This document shows positions 22,582 through 35,600 of a stretch of DNA of 64,000 nt, one piece after another. The DNA lies in assembly GCA_029255685.2 (NCBI GenBank), contig CM055318.2, positions 14,265,001 to 14,329,000 of the forward strand, given 5' to 3'. The stretch is from Silene conica. Its lineage: Eukaryota; Streptophyta; Magnoliopsida; Caryophyllales; Caryophyllaceae. The notes beneath the pieces were generated by a model. The model was not told the origin of the DNA, ran no database searches, and worked only from the letters and a program-made list of their open reading frames with translations. The first letter of the stretch is position 1. The number at the start of each line of letters is the position of its first letter. Made by a program: the position numbers and the translations under genes.

Positions 22582-23598
22582 TGATTCAGATTGCACCGAG
22601 ATTGTATGATAATAGTTCTTTTTATTGTACTTTTTATTCCTTTTCTGTTGAAGTCCTAGTTATATGGTTTACCACATTTACTTGTATTTGAGAGTTTGCT
22701 GGTTTGGCTTGTAATAGTTCTTTCAGACACAGTTATTATACATTTATACATTCACTTCTTACATAATAGTACTTGTTGCTTATTTTGGTCAAAAACGCTT
22801 TGATTTCTGGAGTCAATTATACATAACTGCTTAGCATATACAAACATTTGATTCAAAATGCCAACGTAGAGTTCTAGACAAAAAAATATAGCTATATAGA
22901 TAATTACTTACTCGTAGATGTTGCGCGAGAGTCACACACTTATGAATTTAGATCATAAGTATCTCAACACATGACTAACAAGAGATTGACTGGATGTCAC
23001 ACAGACTAAGGCATAGTATTAAATTTCGGTTTCGGACATGGTCGTGATGGATTAAGGCAACTCCTACCATAAAATAAAGCATTTCAAATGGTTTAATGAG
23101 TTATATTGGTGAAGAGGCCTCACCATTGTCCAATTATGCATCAGAGTTTAGAGAACTGTTATTACGCAGAAAGGGTAGACTATAAGCACTATTTGTTAAC
23201 CTTCTGTTTAACTTTATCTATTTATAGCAAAAAGAATCCTATTTTGCTCTTAAAGTTCTACAGATTCTTTAAGTTTAACAATCTCAGTAGTAGTATACAA
23301 ATTGCATAGAAAAGATCTATAAAGAAATTGATCCGGCCAAAATAAGGAGAAATGTATATACAGTAGCATAAATAATTTTATTCATGTCAAGGTTATATGT
23401 ACAAGTAAATCATGAAGTACAAAGAGCATATCAATGATACCTAATAGATTCCAACTTGCGTTGCTGACAAGAGTAAAGAACACAGGTTTGTGACAGTGAC
23501 GGATTTCCAGCTTCAAGGGAAGCTAATTAGGAACCGTACCAGCATCACCAACCAGTTTGGCATGTACTTCTCATAAGAATTGATCAAGACCCAAAATT
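22582..23598. other. Intergenic region
   Basis: 3' UTR of the long proline-rich gene, then AT-rich DNA, then (from about 23370) probable 3' UTR of the minus-strand YigZ/IMPACT gene. Nothing else is recognised. The open frame at 23106-23309 is unsupported. Confidence 0.45.
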
Positions 23599-25476
23599 TC
23601 AACTCTTTATAAACTCAAGATCTCTGCCACAACTCCCTTTAATAGCATCTTCTAGGTTTTCCACTTTATCGAAATCAACTTTGAAAGTCACCATTGTTGT
23701 ACCATCTTTACCAGTATCATAATCCTGTTTGACGTCCTCAGCTTGGAATGATTGTAGCTGTAAAAGACGAACAATCATGTTATGTATTCATCACTTCATA
23801 GTGTACCAATAATCTCCAGTACAAGTCAGGATGGTAGTCCTTTTGGATATTTGGAATAACATCCATCTATATATTAGTAGCGAGTTTACCTGATGGTAAA
23901 GAAGTCCCAGAAGATCAAATGAAACTTCGACACCCATAGGAACCTACAGTTTGTTATTCTCAATTCAGATACACATCAAACAAAAAATGCATCCTTAGTC
24001 CCAAAACCACGATCATTATTTGATATGTCATGCTAAATACTCACTCAAACTAGTTCCTACAGATAACAATTTAGAACTATAACCTAGGTCCTAGGGTCCT
24101 CTTGAATAGTGAAAGCAAGAATGAAATGTAAGAATACAAATTACTTTTGATTTCACTAAGCGAGTTGGGGCGTTTTTCAAGCATTCTGAAGTGACCCCTC
24201 CATAAGCCCTGACAAGCCCTCCGGTACCTAGTTTGATACCACCAAAATGCCTGTAATTCACCAAGCATGTTATATCATCTCAATGTTTCGAACCAAAAGA
24301 AGCCAGCTAATTGTAGAAAGATATTCCTTGATAAAGAGAGGAATACTACCTTATCACAACTACCATAACTCTATCAATACCAGAAGATTCAATGGCAGAA
24401 TACATGGGTTTGCCTGCAGTACCCGAGGGTTCACCATCATCACTAGATCGATACTGGTCACCAATCTATATAAACACAAAAATTACATCTTAACTTTCAA
24501 AATGAGGAGCTCCAGCCTCCAAGCAACAAAGTGATAAACATAAATATATAGACGTAATGCATCCATAGCTTCCAATGATCATCCTTACCCAACATCATTA
24601 AGCTTACTAACTTCCTCAAACTTGAAAGACTACTAAGCAGTGGCGGAGCCAGGTTGGGGCTACCCGGGGCAGTCGCCCAACAATGAAAAAAACGAAGTTT
24701 TTAGTTGAACCTTTCAAAAAAATTCAAGTTTACTACCTCCATATATTACATCAGTAGTTCGCCTCTGCTGTCCCCTTAATATCAAATTCTGGCCCGCCAC
24801 TGCTAGTACATCCCGGTTCGGTTCTTTTAGACTGAAACTTTCTGAACTAAACTGAATTAAATATCTTAATACGCGAACAATTTCTAAAACCCTAATAACA
24901 AAATTTCATTTAAATTAATAAGTGAATCAAATAATCCTTTACCTTATAAGCCCAGCAATTGTGTGAAGCGCGATTATCTCGCACCTAAACATACATTAAC
25001 AACAAAATTTCAACAAAAAATAACACCAACCCAGATCAAATTCACCTAAAAATAATAGAATAAACCTAAAAAAACATAAAAATAAACTATTGCAGGAAAA
25101 TGGAAACCTCGGAGAGAAAAGATTGAGCAGAAACTTCATTAAAAATGGGGGAAGCAATGGCAATAAATTTACTCTTTTTAATCTCTTTCTCAAAATTAAC
25201 CCTATGGGAGAGTGTAGTGAACGCGCCTCCGGTTGCGGCGGCGTTAATGGAGGTAACCATGGTGGTTTTACGACGTATGAAGGTTGATGAGATTGATAGG
25301 GATACAAGAAATGTTGCAAATATTCGAGGATTTTTAGCAAAATTAATGGAGTTGTAGCAATTGATATGATTATGGTGGTGGTGGTGGTGGTGGTGGTGGT
25401 AATGATAATGGCGGTGGTGGTGATAGTTTAAGGATGTTGGGAGTTTAGATGGTATTAGTCTGCGATTTAATTGCAT
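23599..25476 (-). CDS. YigZ/IMPACT (UPF0029) family protein, six exons
   Basis: Exons on the minus strand: 25476-25108, 24984-24943, 24465-24350, 24250-24145, 23943-23890 and 23757-23599. All have GT..AG borders and one frame, giving 281 residues. The core reads [47 protein letters not shown] and [20 protein letters not shown], which are the family hallmarks (signature RHFGG where RYFGG is usual). Bacterial and yeast relatives are linked to translation control and IMPACT binds GCN1; the plant role is not established. The N-terminal 75 residues precede the domain and include a run of about nine His coded by a GTG/GGT repeat. They are rich in Ser/Arg and may be an organelle transit peptide. An internal Met before [11 protein letters not shown] is an alternative start. 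Confidence 0.9.
24638..24802. mobile_element. hAT-type MITE (Tip100-like ends) in YigZ/IMPACT intron 2
   Basis: 165 bp between CAGTGGCGGAGCCAG and an imperfect inverted copy ending CCCGCCACTG. These ends resemble Tip100-group hAT elements. The flanking 8 bp (CTACTAAG / CTAGTACA) are only partly alike. Confidence 0.7.
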
Positions 25477-25577
25477 TTGTGATTCCAGTTACAGGTTTGT
25501 CAGATGTTTGGTGATTGTGTTTAGTGCCTTTTCACTCCTTGACTTGTTGCGGAATCTCTCAAGTCTCAACTTATATA

Positions 25578-26125
25578 CTGCCTCCATTCATTTCCACTCG
25601 GTACATTTGCTTTATGCACGGGTTTTTACGCATTGTTAAAATATTAATAAAAGTACAACAAATAGGTGTAAAGTGTAGTATTGTGTTGAAAAAGTGGACC
25701 TTGTTTTTATAGTATTATAGTACTCCCTCCTATTCTAAGTTTTGTTCCCTTTGAGGGTGGCACAAATATTAAGGTAAGGAGTAAAATAAGTGTAAAAAAT
25801 TGGGTGGGGTTGGGTGATAGGGGAGAGGAATGAATAATTAGGAATTAAATAAGAAATTGTGGGCCACAAAGATTAAAAAATGAATAAAATATGAGTAAAA
25901 GTATTGGGTGGGGTTTGATAATAGGAGAGAGAAATGAATAAAATAAGAGTAAAAGTTTCCAAAATAAGAAAGGGGAAGAAAAGCTGAATAATCCGTTTTA
26001 GGAAATAGGGAAGAATAGTTAGAATAGGAGGGAGTATTAAAAGTACAACCAAATAAGGAAAGGTGCAAAGTGGATTCGAATGGACCGAAATGGAATAGGT
26101 GCAAAGTGGATATGAATAGAGGGAG
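25578..26125. mobile_element. Stowaway-like MITE, outer of a nested pair
   Basis: Ends CTGCCTCCATTCATTTCC and, inverted, CTCCCTCTATTCATATCC, flanked by TA on both sides. It is split by the inner MITE at 25723-26034. Confidence 0.8.
25723..26034. mobile_element. Stowaway-like MITE, inner of a nested pair
   Basis: 312 bp with inverted ends CTCCCTCCTATTCTAA and TA duplications. It is the same family, in opposite orientation, as 44426-44699: both contain TTGGGTGGGGTTGGGTGAT-type sequence and a GGGGAAGAAAA/TTTTCTTCCCC block. Confidence 0.85.
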
Positions 26126-26246
26126 TACTCTCTTACGTTCACCCCAATCTAGAGGTAAACAGTGGAAGTGAGCCGTGTTATGCTCGTGCCTCCGTGTCGA
26201 TCCATTGTTCCATACTTCCATAGTTCCATGGACTAAATAGGCACGG

Positions 26247-26846
26247 TATTCTCTCTCCAAATTCTCTCTCTAAAAAACAAAACCTAAACCCTAATTCAAC
26301 CTTTGGGCTGCCGTCTACCTTTTTTGGTGGAGGTAAGCCCCAAATTTTCCGTTTTCGTTCTTCTTTAATTTCTTTACGCTAATAACCTCTTGCCTCTCCT
26401 TTATTGGAGAATTGTTCTCACCTTTGTGTGAGTTTTGTTCTCACCTTTTGGTGAGTTTTGTCCTCATCTTTTGGTGAGATTTTCCCCTCTATTTGAGAGG
26501 TTCAAGATTTAAGTGGAAGATCGGCGCTTTCATTGTTGATCCTATGGAGATAAAACTGCTGTCAGATTGCTCGTTACAAACCTTTTGGTCAAAAGAACTT
26601 GATTCTTGTCAATGCCCTAGAAAATTTGGAAACCCTCTTGTGAAAAGCCGCAGAAGACGATATGTTAGAGGATGTGCAGAAGCGTCTCATGAGCCCATCA
26701 GTTTAGAAATTTTCTGTTGATCGAGAATTTAGTTTATTTGATTTTAATCGTTTTGTATCCTGTTATTCTTGACATATGTTGTAACTACATGAGACTTTTG
26801 ATTAATGAAACGATTTTTCCCTTCACAAAAAAAAAAAAAAAAAAAA
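26247..26846 (+). mobile_element. LINE-like or processed retrosequence with poly(A)
   Basis: About 600 bp ending in a 23-base A run (26827-26849), flanked by the 12-bp target duplication AAATAGGCACGG (26235-26246 and 26847-26858). The 5' end looks like a leader (CTCTCTCC, then AAACCCTAA). Repeats of TCACCTTTTGGTGAG follow, and the 3' end reads TGATTAATGAAACG before TTCCCTTC, as in plant L1 tails. A 75-residue open frame (26493-26720) lacks known domains. I read it as an internally deleted non-autonomous LINE; a retro-copied host mRNA is the alternative. Confidence 0.75.
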
Positions 26847-26858
26847 AAATAGGCACGG

Positions 26859-27145
26859 GTGGCACAGGCCACAGGCACACTAACATGAATCACGGGCCAC
26901 GTCATCCCATGCTAAAATTTTGGAACTGTTGTTTATGGCACGGTTCAGGCACAATGGCTCGGTGCGCCTGGTCGGGCCTAGGCCTGGGCTGAAGTCGTGT
27001 CAGCCCATGTAAAATTTCAAGCCCAATAAATTTCAATCTTTGCGATAACTCTTCGTTGGGCTATCGTGCTAGCATGCCTGGCCCACAATGGGAACGCACT
27101 TGTCAAGCCTGGCCCATTATGGACATGTTCTTGTCACACTTGGCT
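26859..27145. mobile_element. GC-rich DNA transposon relic (hAT-like)
   Basis: Dense GGGCC, GGCACGG and GCCTGGCCC words, typical of subterminal parts of plant hAT elements. It continues to the left of the LINE-like insertion (26180-26246). No termini are resolved. Confidence 0.35.
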
Positions 27146-27332
27146 CATTACCCATATTATTCATCCAACTTGTTAAACCTCGTTGACAAATTACTAAATA
27201 TCGTCGATAATTTGTATTGTTTTATCTAATTTGTCCTTTATTATTCTAACCTTCGCTCAAGCTGCTTCATTTTTTACCCTATAAAATCAGTAAAATAACA
27301 ATCACAAAACAAAAAAAACGTTTTGCAAACTA

Positions 27333-27569
27333 CTACCACTGTTCTTTTATAATTGTCTTTCTCACTTTTCAAGACATTCACTTCTCTCTTCAATATCTCT
27401 CAAAATATATAACTAATTATATTGAAATGTATACTCATATTAAAGTTCTATTTGTAAAGAATTTTATGGCGTGATTTTTATAATTTTTAACCAATATATT
27501 TTTGTAGAAATTGAATTCAAAGGTTCACCTCGTAAAATGAAAACGTCAATTATTTGAGAACGGAGGGAG
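27333..27569. mobile_element. Stowaway-like MITE
   Basis: Inverted ends CTACCACTGTTCT and (reverse) CTCCCTCCGTTCT, followed by matching ATAATTG/AATTATT sequence, flanked by TA. Confidence 0.7.
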
Positions 27570-28163
27570 TATTATATTTCCGTCACCAGCGTTTTAGTTT
27601 CGCCATTTCCGCCACCAAATTCAAGGAATCGACAACGAAAGTAATCTAAAGTAGTTTAATCTAAAATGGGTTTTATGCTCTCAATGGCAAACGAGTTAAA
27701 AAATTCCAAGACTTCATTGAAAGGTTTCCCACCGAAATCTCCCTCGCCTATTGAGTTGATATATGCTTGAGTAGGGCGGTTTATACCATAGATAATAGAC
27801 AAACAAATCGAGAAGGAAGACAACTAGTTTTTTGGATCCTTTGTATTAAATCATTCTTCAAGCCGGTCTATATAAACACTAAAAGACATCAAAATATTGC
27901 CCGGAAAATATTTTCTCAAAATCATATTATCAACCTATGTGGCTGAATGTAGGTGTGATTGTAATGTTCAAACTACAATAAAGTAAAAACATTTATAAGA
28001 CATTAAAATATTGCCCGAAAATTTTCTAATGAAAAAGTAAGGGCGATTAATAAACTGTTCTATTATACTTGACTCTTTTACGTGAGAAATTATATAAATT
28101 TAATATATAGAGTCGTGACATTTACGTTAAAATAAAAAATAAAATCACATTATAAATAAAGTA
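27570..28163. other. Probable body of a Helitron
   Basis: AT-rich, no gene. It is likely part of the Helitron whose 3' end is at 28195; the 5' end was not located. Confidence 0.35.
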
Positions 28164-28195
28164 TACCCGTGCAATTTAAACGGGTTTAACGCTAA
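28164..28195 (+). mobile_element. Helitron 3' end
   Basis: Hairpin ACCCGTGCAATTTAAACGGGT, six bases, then CTAA followed by T, as in Helitron termini (CTRR|T). It shares the hairpin with three other sites in the window. Confidence 0.6.
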
Positions 28196-28446
28196 TTATT
28201 TGTTAAGGAATCATAAATTAAATGTGAAGATTGGGTGGGTGAGTCATTGGGACATGGCATAGTGGTTGAGTAGGACTGTGGATAACTGGATATCACCTGC
28301 TTCATTCCCTCCGTTATGGAGTACAGACGTACAGTAGATCAAGTTTTACCAAATCGACATATGGAGATCAGTCAGGGAGATTTTGAGATGATTCGTTAGC
28401 CATTCGGTTTTATCATATCATAAATAGAAAATAGAAGATCATCAAA

Positions 28447-28528
28447 GTCGCTTTGGCCGAGTGGTTAAGGCGTGTGCCTGCTAAGTACATGGGGTTTCCC
28501 CGCGAGAGTTCGAATCTCTCAGGCGACG
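28447..28528 (+). tRNA. tRNA-Ser (GCU)
   Basis: 82 nt. The acceptor arms GTCGCTT/AGGCGAC pair with one G-T. The anticodon stem TGTGC/GTACA encloses CTGCTAA (anticodon GCT). The long variable arm (GGGG/CCCC) is typical of serine, and the T arm is GAGAG-TTCGAAT-CTCTC. There is no intron. It is a nuclear type-II tRNA and looks functional. Confidence 0.95.
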
Positions 28529-28536
28529 TTTTTTTG
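28529..28536 (+). terminator. Pol III terminator of tRNA-Ser
   Basis: A T run directly after the discriminator base. Confidence 0.85.
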
Positions 28537-28866
28537 TTTTTTTAAGAAAAAATCTTATTTTCTTGCTTAAACTTGTACGGTCATACCTCGTCAATGTATT
28601 ATGTATGACTAGCTTAGCACCCTGTAATACAAGTTAGATTTTAATTATTTTTCATTAAAATTCAAATATAATTAAGTTTATAGGTAATGTTATTGAGTTA
28701 CAATGTAATTTTTGAGCTTAATTTAAAAAACTCAAAAACTCTTTAAAACTCATAAATTTGAAAACTAAACTCAAAATTTTTATTATAATGCTTAAAAACT
28801 ACCCAATTGGTGTTAATACACAAAAGAATAATCCACTCATCGAGGTCCCGTTTACTAAAAATATCA
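28537..28866. other. Intergenic region
   Basis: AT-rich; nothing recognised. Confidence 0.4.
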
Positions 28867-29080
28867 CACTTTGAATTAACAAAGAGTCTTGCTTGTGACG
28901 AATAATATCCGTCACAAGCTGAAAACGAATACTTACTCTCGCAAAAATGCAAGTGGACGTGCCGGAGGGACAAAATAGAACATTATATGGATAGTACAAC
29001 TTGCATTATGTGAGAAGGACACTATCCGTCTTCGGCTTGTAACGGATAGTGTCCGTCTTCAATGAAAATTTGTGTTGAAC
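28867..29080. mobile_element. MULE-type MITE with nested hairpins
   Basis: Contains GCTTGTGACG..CGTCACAAGC near 28890-28919 and GGACACTATCCG..CGGATAGTGTCC near 29016-29054. The outer parts are inverted relative to one another (CTTGTGACG / GACGGATAGTGTCC). I recall this GACGGATA..TATCCGTC type as common in Caryophyllales genomes. Its borders are approximate. Confidence 0.5.
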
Positions 29081-29647
29081 TAATTAGATTCCCCATCACC
29101 AAAATTTAAAAACCAAAAATAATACGAGAAGGTCAATCATAGTTTGGATTATTGTTAATTATTGCTAGAACCATGAACATGGGCTTCTTGTGATGCATAC
29201 TTTCATATACTCTCTAGTCTCTACAGCCGCCAAAGGCTGATCATCCACGGCCATTTACCCATTTCGACCACCAGACTAGACTGCCGACAGAAAACCAAAA
29301 AAAAAAACCCGCCAGGCTAGGTACATTCTAGTGCTTATATTGCCAGGACGAAAGAACAAAAAAAAAATCTTCATCCACCTTTTTATGCTAGTATATTATA
29401 TTATAGAATAAAAGTAGTACAAGTAACAATAAGCATATCCAAAAAATATATCGATAAAATAATAAAAGAAATTGATATACTATACAACCAATATAGAGAA
29501 CAAAGTAACTCGAAGAGATGTACATAGGGCTGCCTTTTAGCTGGAAAATAAGGCAGCTAGGATTGCAAAGAAGGGCACATTCCGACAGCTTGAATTCGGG
29601 AAGCACAACACGAACATCAGCTTGGTTTTTTGATATGAATGAAGGAA
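29081..29647. other. 3' flank of the 22-exon gene
   Basis: AT-rich; likely 3' UTR of the minus-strand gene at its right end. The open frame at 29388-29606 is not supported. Confidence 0.4.
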
Positions 29648-32600
29648 TTAGTAGTAACAGGCAGCATCTTTAGTACTGGTTGAATCCTTGCAAAGCATGG
29701 CATGGGCTTCTACTATGGTCCTGGGTGGTTCTATGTCCTGGTGTTGCACATTGTTACCCAGCAATCGCTGTATTTCCGTTGCAAATGTCTCATCCAAAAT
29801 CTATTTGTCAAGTAATATATCATTCAGACAATCAGACGTGATGAGTTTTAGAGATGCAGTGAACAATGTGCAACATAAATAGAAAATTAGAAAATATGAT
29901 ACTCAGGAGCCGAGAAAGAATGACGACTTTCTATTTTGCTTTTTTACAACATAAATGGTCACTTAAGAGAATACTGCCACCGTTTCGGTCAATAAGCCAT
30001 ATTGTTCAAAACACTCATAAAAATGACAACTACGCTTATCGACTAAATTAGGGGTAGATGATTCGACTATAAACTTCTTATATTACCCTATACTAAAAAA
30101 TTAGAACTTCAAATGAAAGTGATCAATCTTTTTGGGACAAATGATGTATCTGCATCCTAAGATAACGACACACGATAAAAAGAAGTCACAAAAATGTCAG
30201 GAAAGAAGAAACAACTTACACGAAGAGCAATTCGCAGTCCCTTGTACAAGGATCTGTTTTCCTTGCCGTTCTGCAAACAATGCAGAACCTCCTGTAGCCG
30301 ACAAAAAAGGTACACAATTAAGCAGAAACATCCAGAAAAATAAGAAGGTAACGGAATCTATGCCCGAGAAAAATGGGTGTAGATGTAGTCTAACCTGTCC
30401 CATCCTATCCCAGAAGCCTCGACAAACTGTTACAAATACACGGGTTTCAAGTATAGAGTGGAGATGATCTATTGTTTTTATGACCATATCCTGCAGTTGC
30501 TGCATTCTGTTCTGTACATCTGACTCTTCAGAAATGTCTTTAAAGTCCTGGATTATTTTCTTCCACTTAGTTGCGCTCTGTAGTCTCGTCTGGAAAAAAA
30601 AATAAAAATAAAAAGAACACGCTTTAAAATTCATAGATAGAGACAGAGTATTACATTGTCTTTGCACTAGAGCTCTTTCACATATGGCCTTTAAAAGAAA
30701 CGCCTAAACCCGAATCGACCCAACCTAGGATAACTATTTTGAAGCAAAAATCTTAATAGCAACAACCCAATTATGACCGCCCCGTAACAATTGACACGAC
30801 CTCAAACCAGACTGCTAGAAAGGATGTAGCCGAAATGAGCTAACCCTACAATACACCGATTCAAACCTGACTGAAATGACCCATTTGCCAAGCCTCTGTT
30901 TTTCTTCTCTCCCTGAACTTGTGTTGTTGACAGAGTGAGAAGTCATTATATCATGTACTTTTTTTCTCATTCATATCGTCTTTTTTTGTCTTTCTCATTA
31001 CTACATTTACTTGTTTTTTTCCCATATCCCACCCCTGAAATTACGTTATTGTAGCTACAACACTTATTTACTTGCATATACAGTAAGAAAAGAAAGGGAA
31101 AAAAACAGTCTATACATAAAGCTTACATTCTCAAGAAGCTTCTCAGTGACAGCTTGCGTCAAATTCCGGAACTTGGTTCTAAGCATAATAGTAACTTCTG
31201 TAAGACGCTCCCCTGGAGCAGTATTTCCAGAATCAACCATGCAAGTACTCCAGGTTTTCAATTGTGTTTCAATCTTGGGAAACAATACATCAAGCATCCT
31301 TCTCAACGAATTCAAGACGATTCCCAGCTGACAATTTTAGTGAGCGTCAGTTTATGCACAAAAGATAACTAAAATTCGGCAAATTTGGGATGCTTCCTAG
31401 TAATTTCAATCAAATTTGATATTGTATGCTAGTTATTGTTCCAAGCGTGTATGAAACTTCAAAATCATTCTTAAGTACCCTATTGAGTGACTATCAATAA
31501 CAACTAATAGACACAAAAAGACTACTTTTGGAGCGCATGACAACTATCTTTTCAAGGGCATGTCAAAGATCACATGAGACATCATTTTATTGTCTGATAT
31601 AGGATCAGTGTTGATAACACAAAAACAGAAGATGGATCATCACCTCTGAAGGCACTGAATAATAGCTGTCGGCTCTTTTAGCAAACTTCTGAACATATTT
31701 AAGGCCCAACCGCGCAAGATTGTCCTTCAGTGGTGACAGAACATCAGCGTATTGCTTCTCCAAGGCCTCCACTACAGCATTCTGAACCTCTGCCATGACC
31801 TGAAATAAATACGAACCAAGAATAAGTGGTGCACTGAAGAGTCAAAATTTATAAAATATCCAACATTTAATCCTCAGCTGTCAAAATCTTTTGAATCAAA
31901 CAGTTAGCGGTAAGTAGTTCGGTGCAGAAAACAACTGCCTGTTAGGGTGAGTGGCTCTAATTAACACTTCAACAGTAAGAGTAAACAATTTATATTGAAG
32001 CTAAAAAGCGTCCTTTAGAACGTAGCCGACCATGTTCGTGAAATTCGTGGAGTTGTGTGTTTAAGAGTTGAGAATAGTAGTGGGGAAAAGCCTATTGGGT
32101 TTAGAACTTTAGATTGGTTTGATCAACTATGAACTAACATATGTTTATCATTAAACAAGGCTGTAACAAATTATCCATATAACAAAATTAGCTCTATTTT
32201 ACTCATATTGCATTACTAAGATTATGCAGACTGCAGTTGTGTCAAAAAAGAACAGATTTTGACTTACATTCTCCAACACAACAGCATATTCTGGCCAACG
32301 ATGAACGATAACTTCGTATTCGTTCAATGTCTGCCTTAACTGATCGTATAATTCATCAATGAATGGATTTGTTAACTGTTCAGTTTTGCAAGCAGAGCCT
32401 TTTACCTGCCAGCAAAAGTTCATAAAACCAATCATCAATATATCAAATGTATTAATGCCTACATATCAGGGCCCCTTGTCCTTGTTTATATGATGTTTAA
32501 TCATATGTTATTTTTTTTATTTAAAAAACAAGTAATTTGACTAAATATCAAACATATTAGTAACTTCCACATATGGGGACAAGCAATTTTAATAAGAAAA

Positions 32601-35600
32601 CTTACTGACTACTACAAAATTTCGATAAAGCAATTAAATCAAGAGAGTAAAGGAGTGCAACTTATACCGCGCTCAATTTGCATGATTCAATCAACGCAGC
32701 ATGCTTTACTTTTATCCAGTTACTAATGTAACTGCCAAATATCTCCTTTGCATCAATTCCGCCCTTGATAGAGCTGGAAAGAGAAGTACCCATGAAAAGA
32801 GAACGGAGATTACTTATTAACTACTCCCTTCTTCCCATAATTATCTTCCTAGTTTGACTCTAGTGGTCAAAGTTTAAAAACGACCTTAAATAAGTGTTTA
32901 ATTAATAAAAATGATAATACGACAATAAAATATTTACATTCATTATAAAAAAAGTCTTCTGCAAAATTAACTTTTACACACAAAAATGTTGTATCAATGG
33001 AAAAATCGGGTCAAAGCGGTGCCCTAGAGACTGTGCAGTCACAACTCACATGAGAAGATTATTTTGAGATGGATGGGAGTACATAATTTCGAAGGGAAAG
33101 TACCATACTTGATATACCACAAAGCAAGATCTCTTTCAAAGTCTGCAACAGTTATGACAAGATCTGTGACAGGAGATGAGGGTCCAGTAGGTGGACAAGC
33201 CTTAAGAAAAGCCCGAAGTGTTAAGGAGAGCTCCACGCTATATATAGATGATGTGAGATTCGGGAAGTCTAAGAAGCTGCAATAAAAAGGAGAGACACAG
33301 AAAACCATGGTAAGAAATGAATTTAACGAGACCAAATCAATACATGTTCTAGTAAAGCACAGTTAAAGTAAATGAGACGACAAGCTAGACGGAAACACAG
33401 TCTATTTGGATAATATCTTTTCGCACAATTTCTCACATAAGGTTTCATTAGATGATTACCATGGAACCTGTTTTTAGTAGGTTAATGAGTATACTGATGG
33501 AGATTTTTATTGAGTCAGTTTCACAATATAGTAATGTGAAACCGTCATTCAAGAGACTAAACTGAATTTTAAATACCTGGGAAGTACATTCCGATTATTG
33601 ATCACTATGTCTGTATATATTTCATTTTTTACACTCAGACAAATTGATTTCATCTTCTCGTATGAAGTTGTAGAAGTCACAACATCAATTGTTGGACCCT
33701 CGTTATTGAAGATAGAGTCATTCATTTCTTCTAAATGTCTTCTTGACCTTGTTTTTGCAGCAACCTGGAAAGAGTACTCCCCAATTAAAACTCTGAAGAA
33801 TATTACACGACTTCCAAGCAAGAGGAAAAGGAGTTGTGAATTTGTGATAGTGTACCTGAAAATATTTACATAGTTTCAACCTTGCTTCAGGAGACTGAAT
33901 GTTATGCTGAAGACCATAAAGTTTAATTGCGGGGGCTACAGCAGGAGCAACAACTCCGGTTGACTTAAATTCATCAGCCAACCCTGACAGCGCTGTTTCA
34001 TCCAGGGACTTGTAATTCTCAAAAACCAAAGCAAGAATTTCTTCAATTTTATCAGACAATTCTCCGAGGATACGTTTCTGATCAGAGTAGAATATCAGGA
34101 ACACTTGAGGATAAATTAAGGAATAGCTTCAGATAACCAAATGAACTAGGGGGGTGAAACAAATTTACGAGATAGAAAAAGGCACAAGCAACAAAATTGC
34201 CCAAATTCGTAAGATAAATATCATCTGAATATTTATATTTCAAATTTGTTTTAATAATGTTTACAGCAAATTTTATGGAATAGTTCCCACCTCTTGGTGA
34301 CTCAAAGTTGTGCCCTTCGTAATCACTGGAGACAGCAAATCATGAATCAAGAGCAAACAATCAGCCGTGGGTGTAGCAACGTCCATAACATAAGAAAGAT
34401 ACCTGCAAAGTGACACGGATGATCAAATTTTCAACAGAACTTGGGTAGCATTCTACCAACAGTGAAACTAAAAGTACCTTAGTTTAGTGTAAGCATCTGA
34501 AACACCATAGAAAGAAGCAAATGCATTCACAAGCCATCTCCAATGACCATGCAACAATAAATTCCTTTGCTGAAAATTTTGAGCTTTCATAGCAGTCTCC
34601 AGCACCAAATCATATGCCACGGTTTCTGCAACAATACCATACTAGATGTGCCGCCAAAAAGAGGTGAGATTTATATTAGTAAAACAACTCTATCAGCAAT
34701 TCCACAGACAAGCATGCATAACCCTATAGAAGTTTATTGAAAAGTGTGTGCATCATAATCCACTCCACATGTCACCATATTTTAATCCGAACACATTTAA
34801 TATACATTTAAAACAATGGCAAAAAGAGTTTCAGAAAGGGATATTAAATAAAATAAAAACTTAATCACGACATCAAAAGATGCAGGAATACCTTGAGCTG
34901 GCTGTTATCATCCTGGCTTAGATAGTTGATATACAATTGTATTTTGCCAATAGGTTCATGATCAGACTCCTTATATATTGGCCACCAGCGGACCTTGTCA
35001 TTCTGCAACATCCCATTCAGTATACTATTAATATGTCCTATTATTTTCATCCCTAAAGTTCTCTCTCCATTTCACTTTGATGTTCAACCTGATTTCAACT
35101 TTGAGTAATAGTTTACAATGAAGCCAATGACTTGCTCTTTTCTGGTTCTCTATTATGATGAACTAAAGCAGACTAATTCATTAAGGTGGTGCGCGGTGCG
35201 CGTCTGCTTTTTGAGAAGTACCGGCCATTCGTGCATTTCTTGACGCAATTTTCATTACAAATCATCCGTAAATCACATCTCTGTGTTGTTAACATAAAGC
35301 AAGGCTGGGTACTCTGAGACCCCTACCATGCTATTTACGGGAACCCTTGAGGCACTAGGGTATTGTTATTATTGTGATTGTTGTTATTATTGTGATTGTT
35401 GGGAGTAGTGTTGCTGTAGAGATACAATGTGAATATATCATGTTTGATATGAGAAATTTTGATGAAAGTTGACATTGTTGGCCACCAAAGTCAAATGGAG
35501 AAAATATACATGGTATTCGGAGTATTAGTTGACTTAACTAGAGGTATAGAGGTAGTAAGATTTCAGTCTTACCGCAGCATCCACGACTAATGCAACTTGA

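Noticed and set aside
31138-31800. Several separate short genes in 29.6-39.0 kb
   Set aside because: The open frames are exons of one 22-exon minus-strand gene whose frames join exactly.
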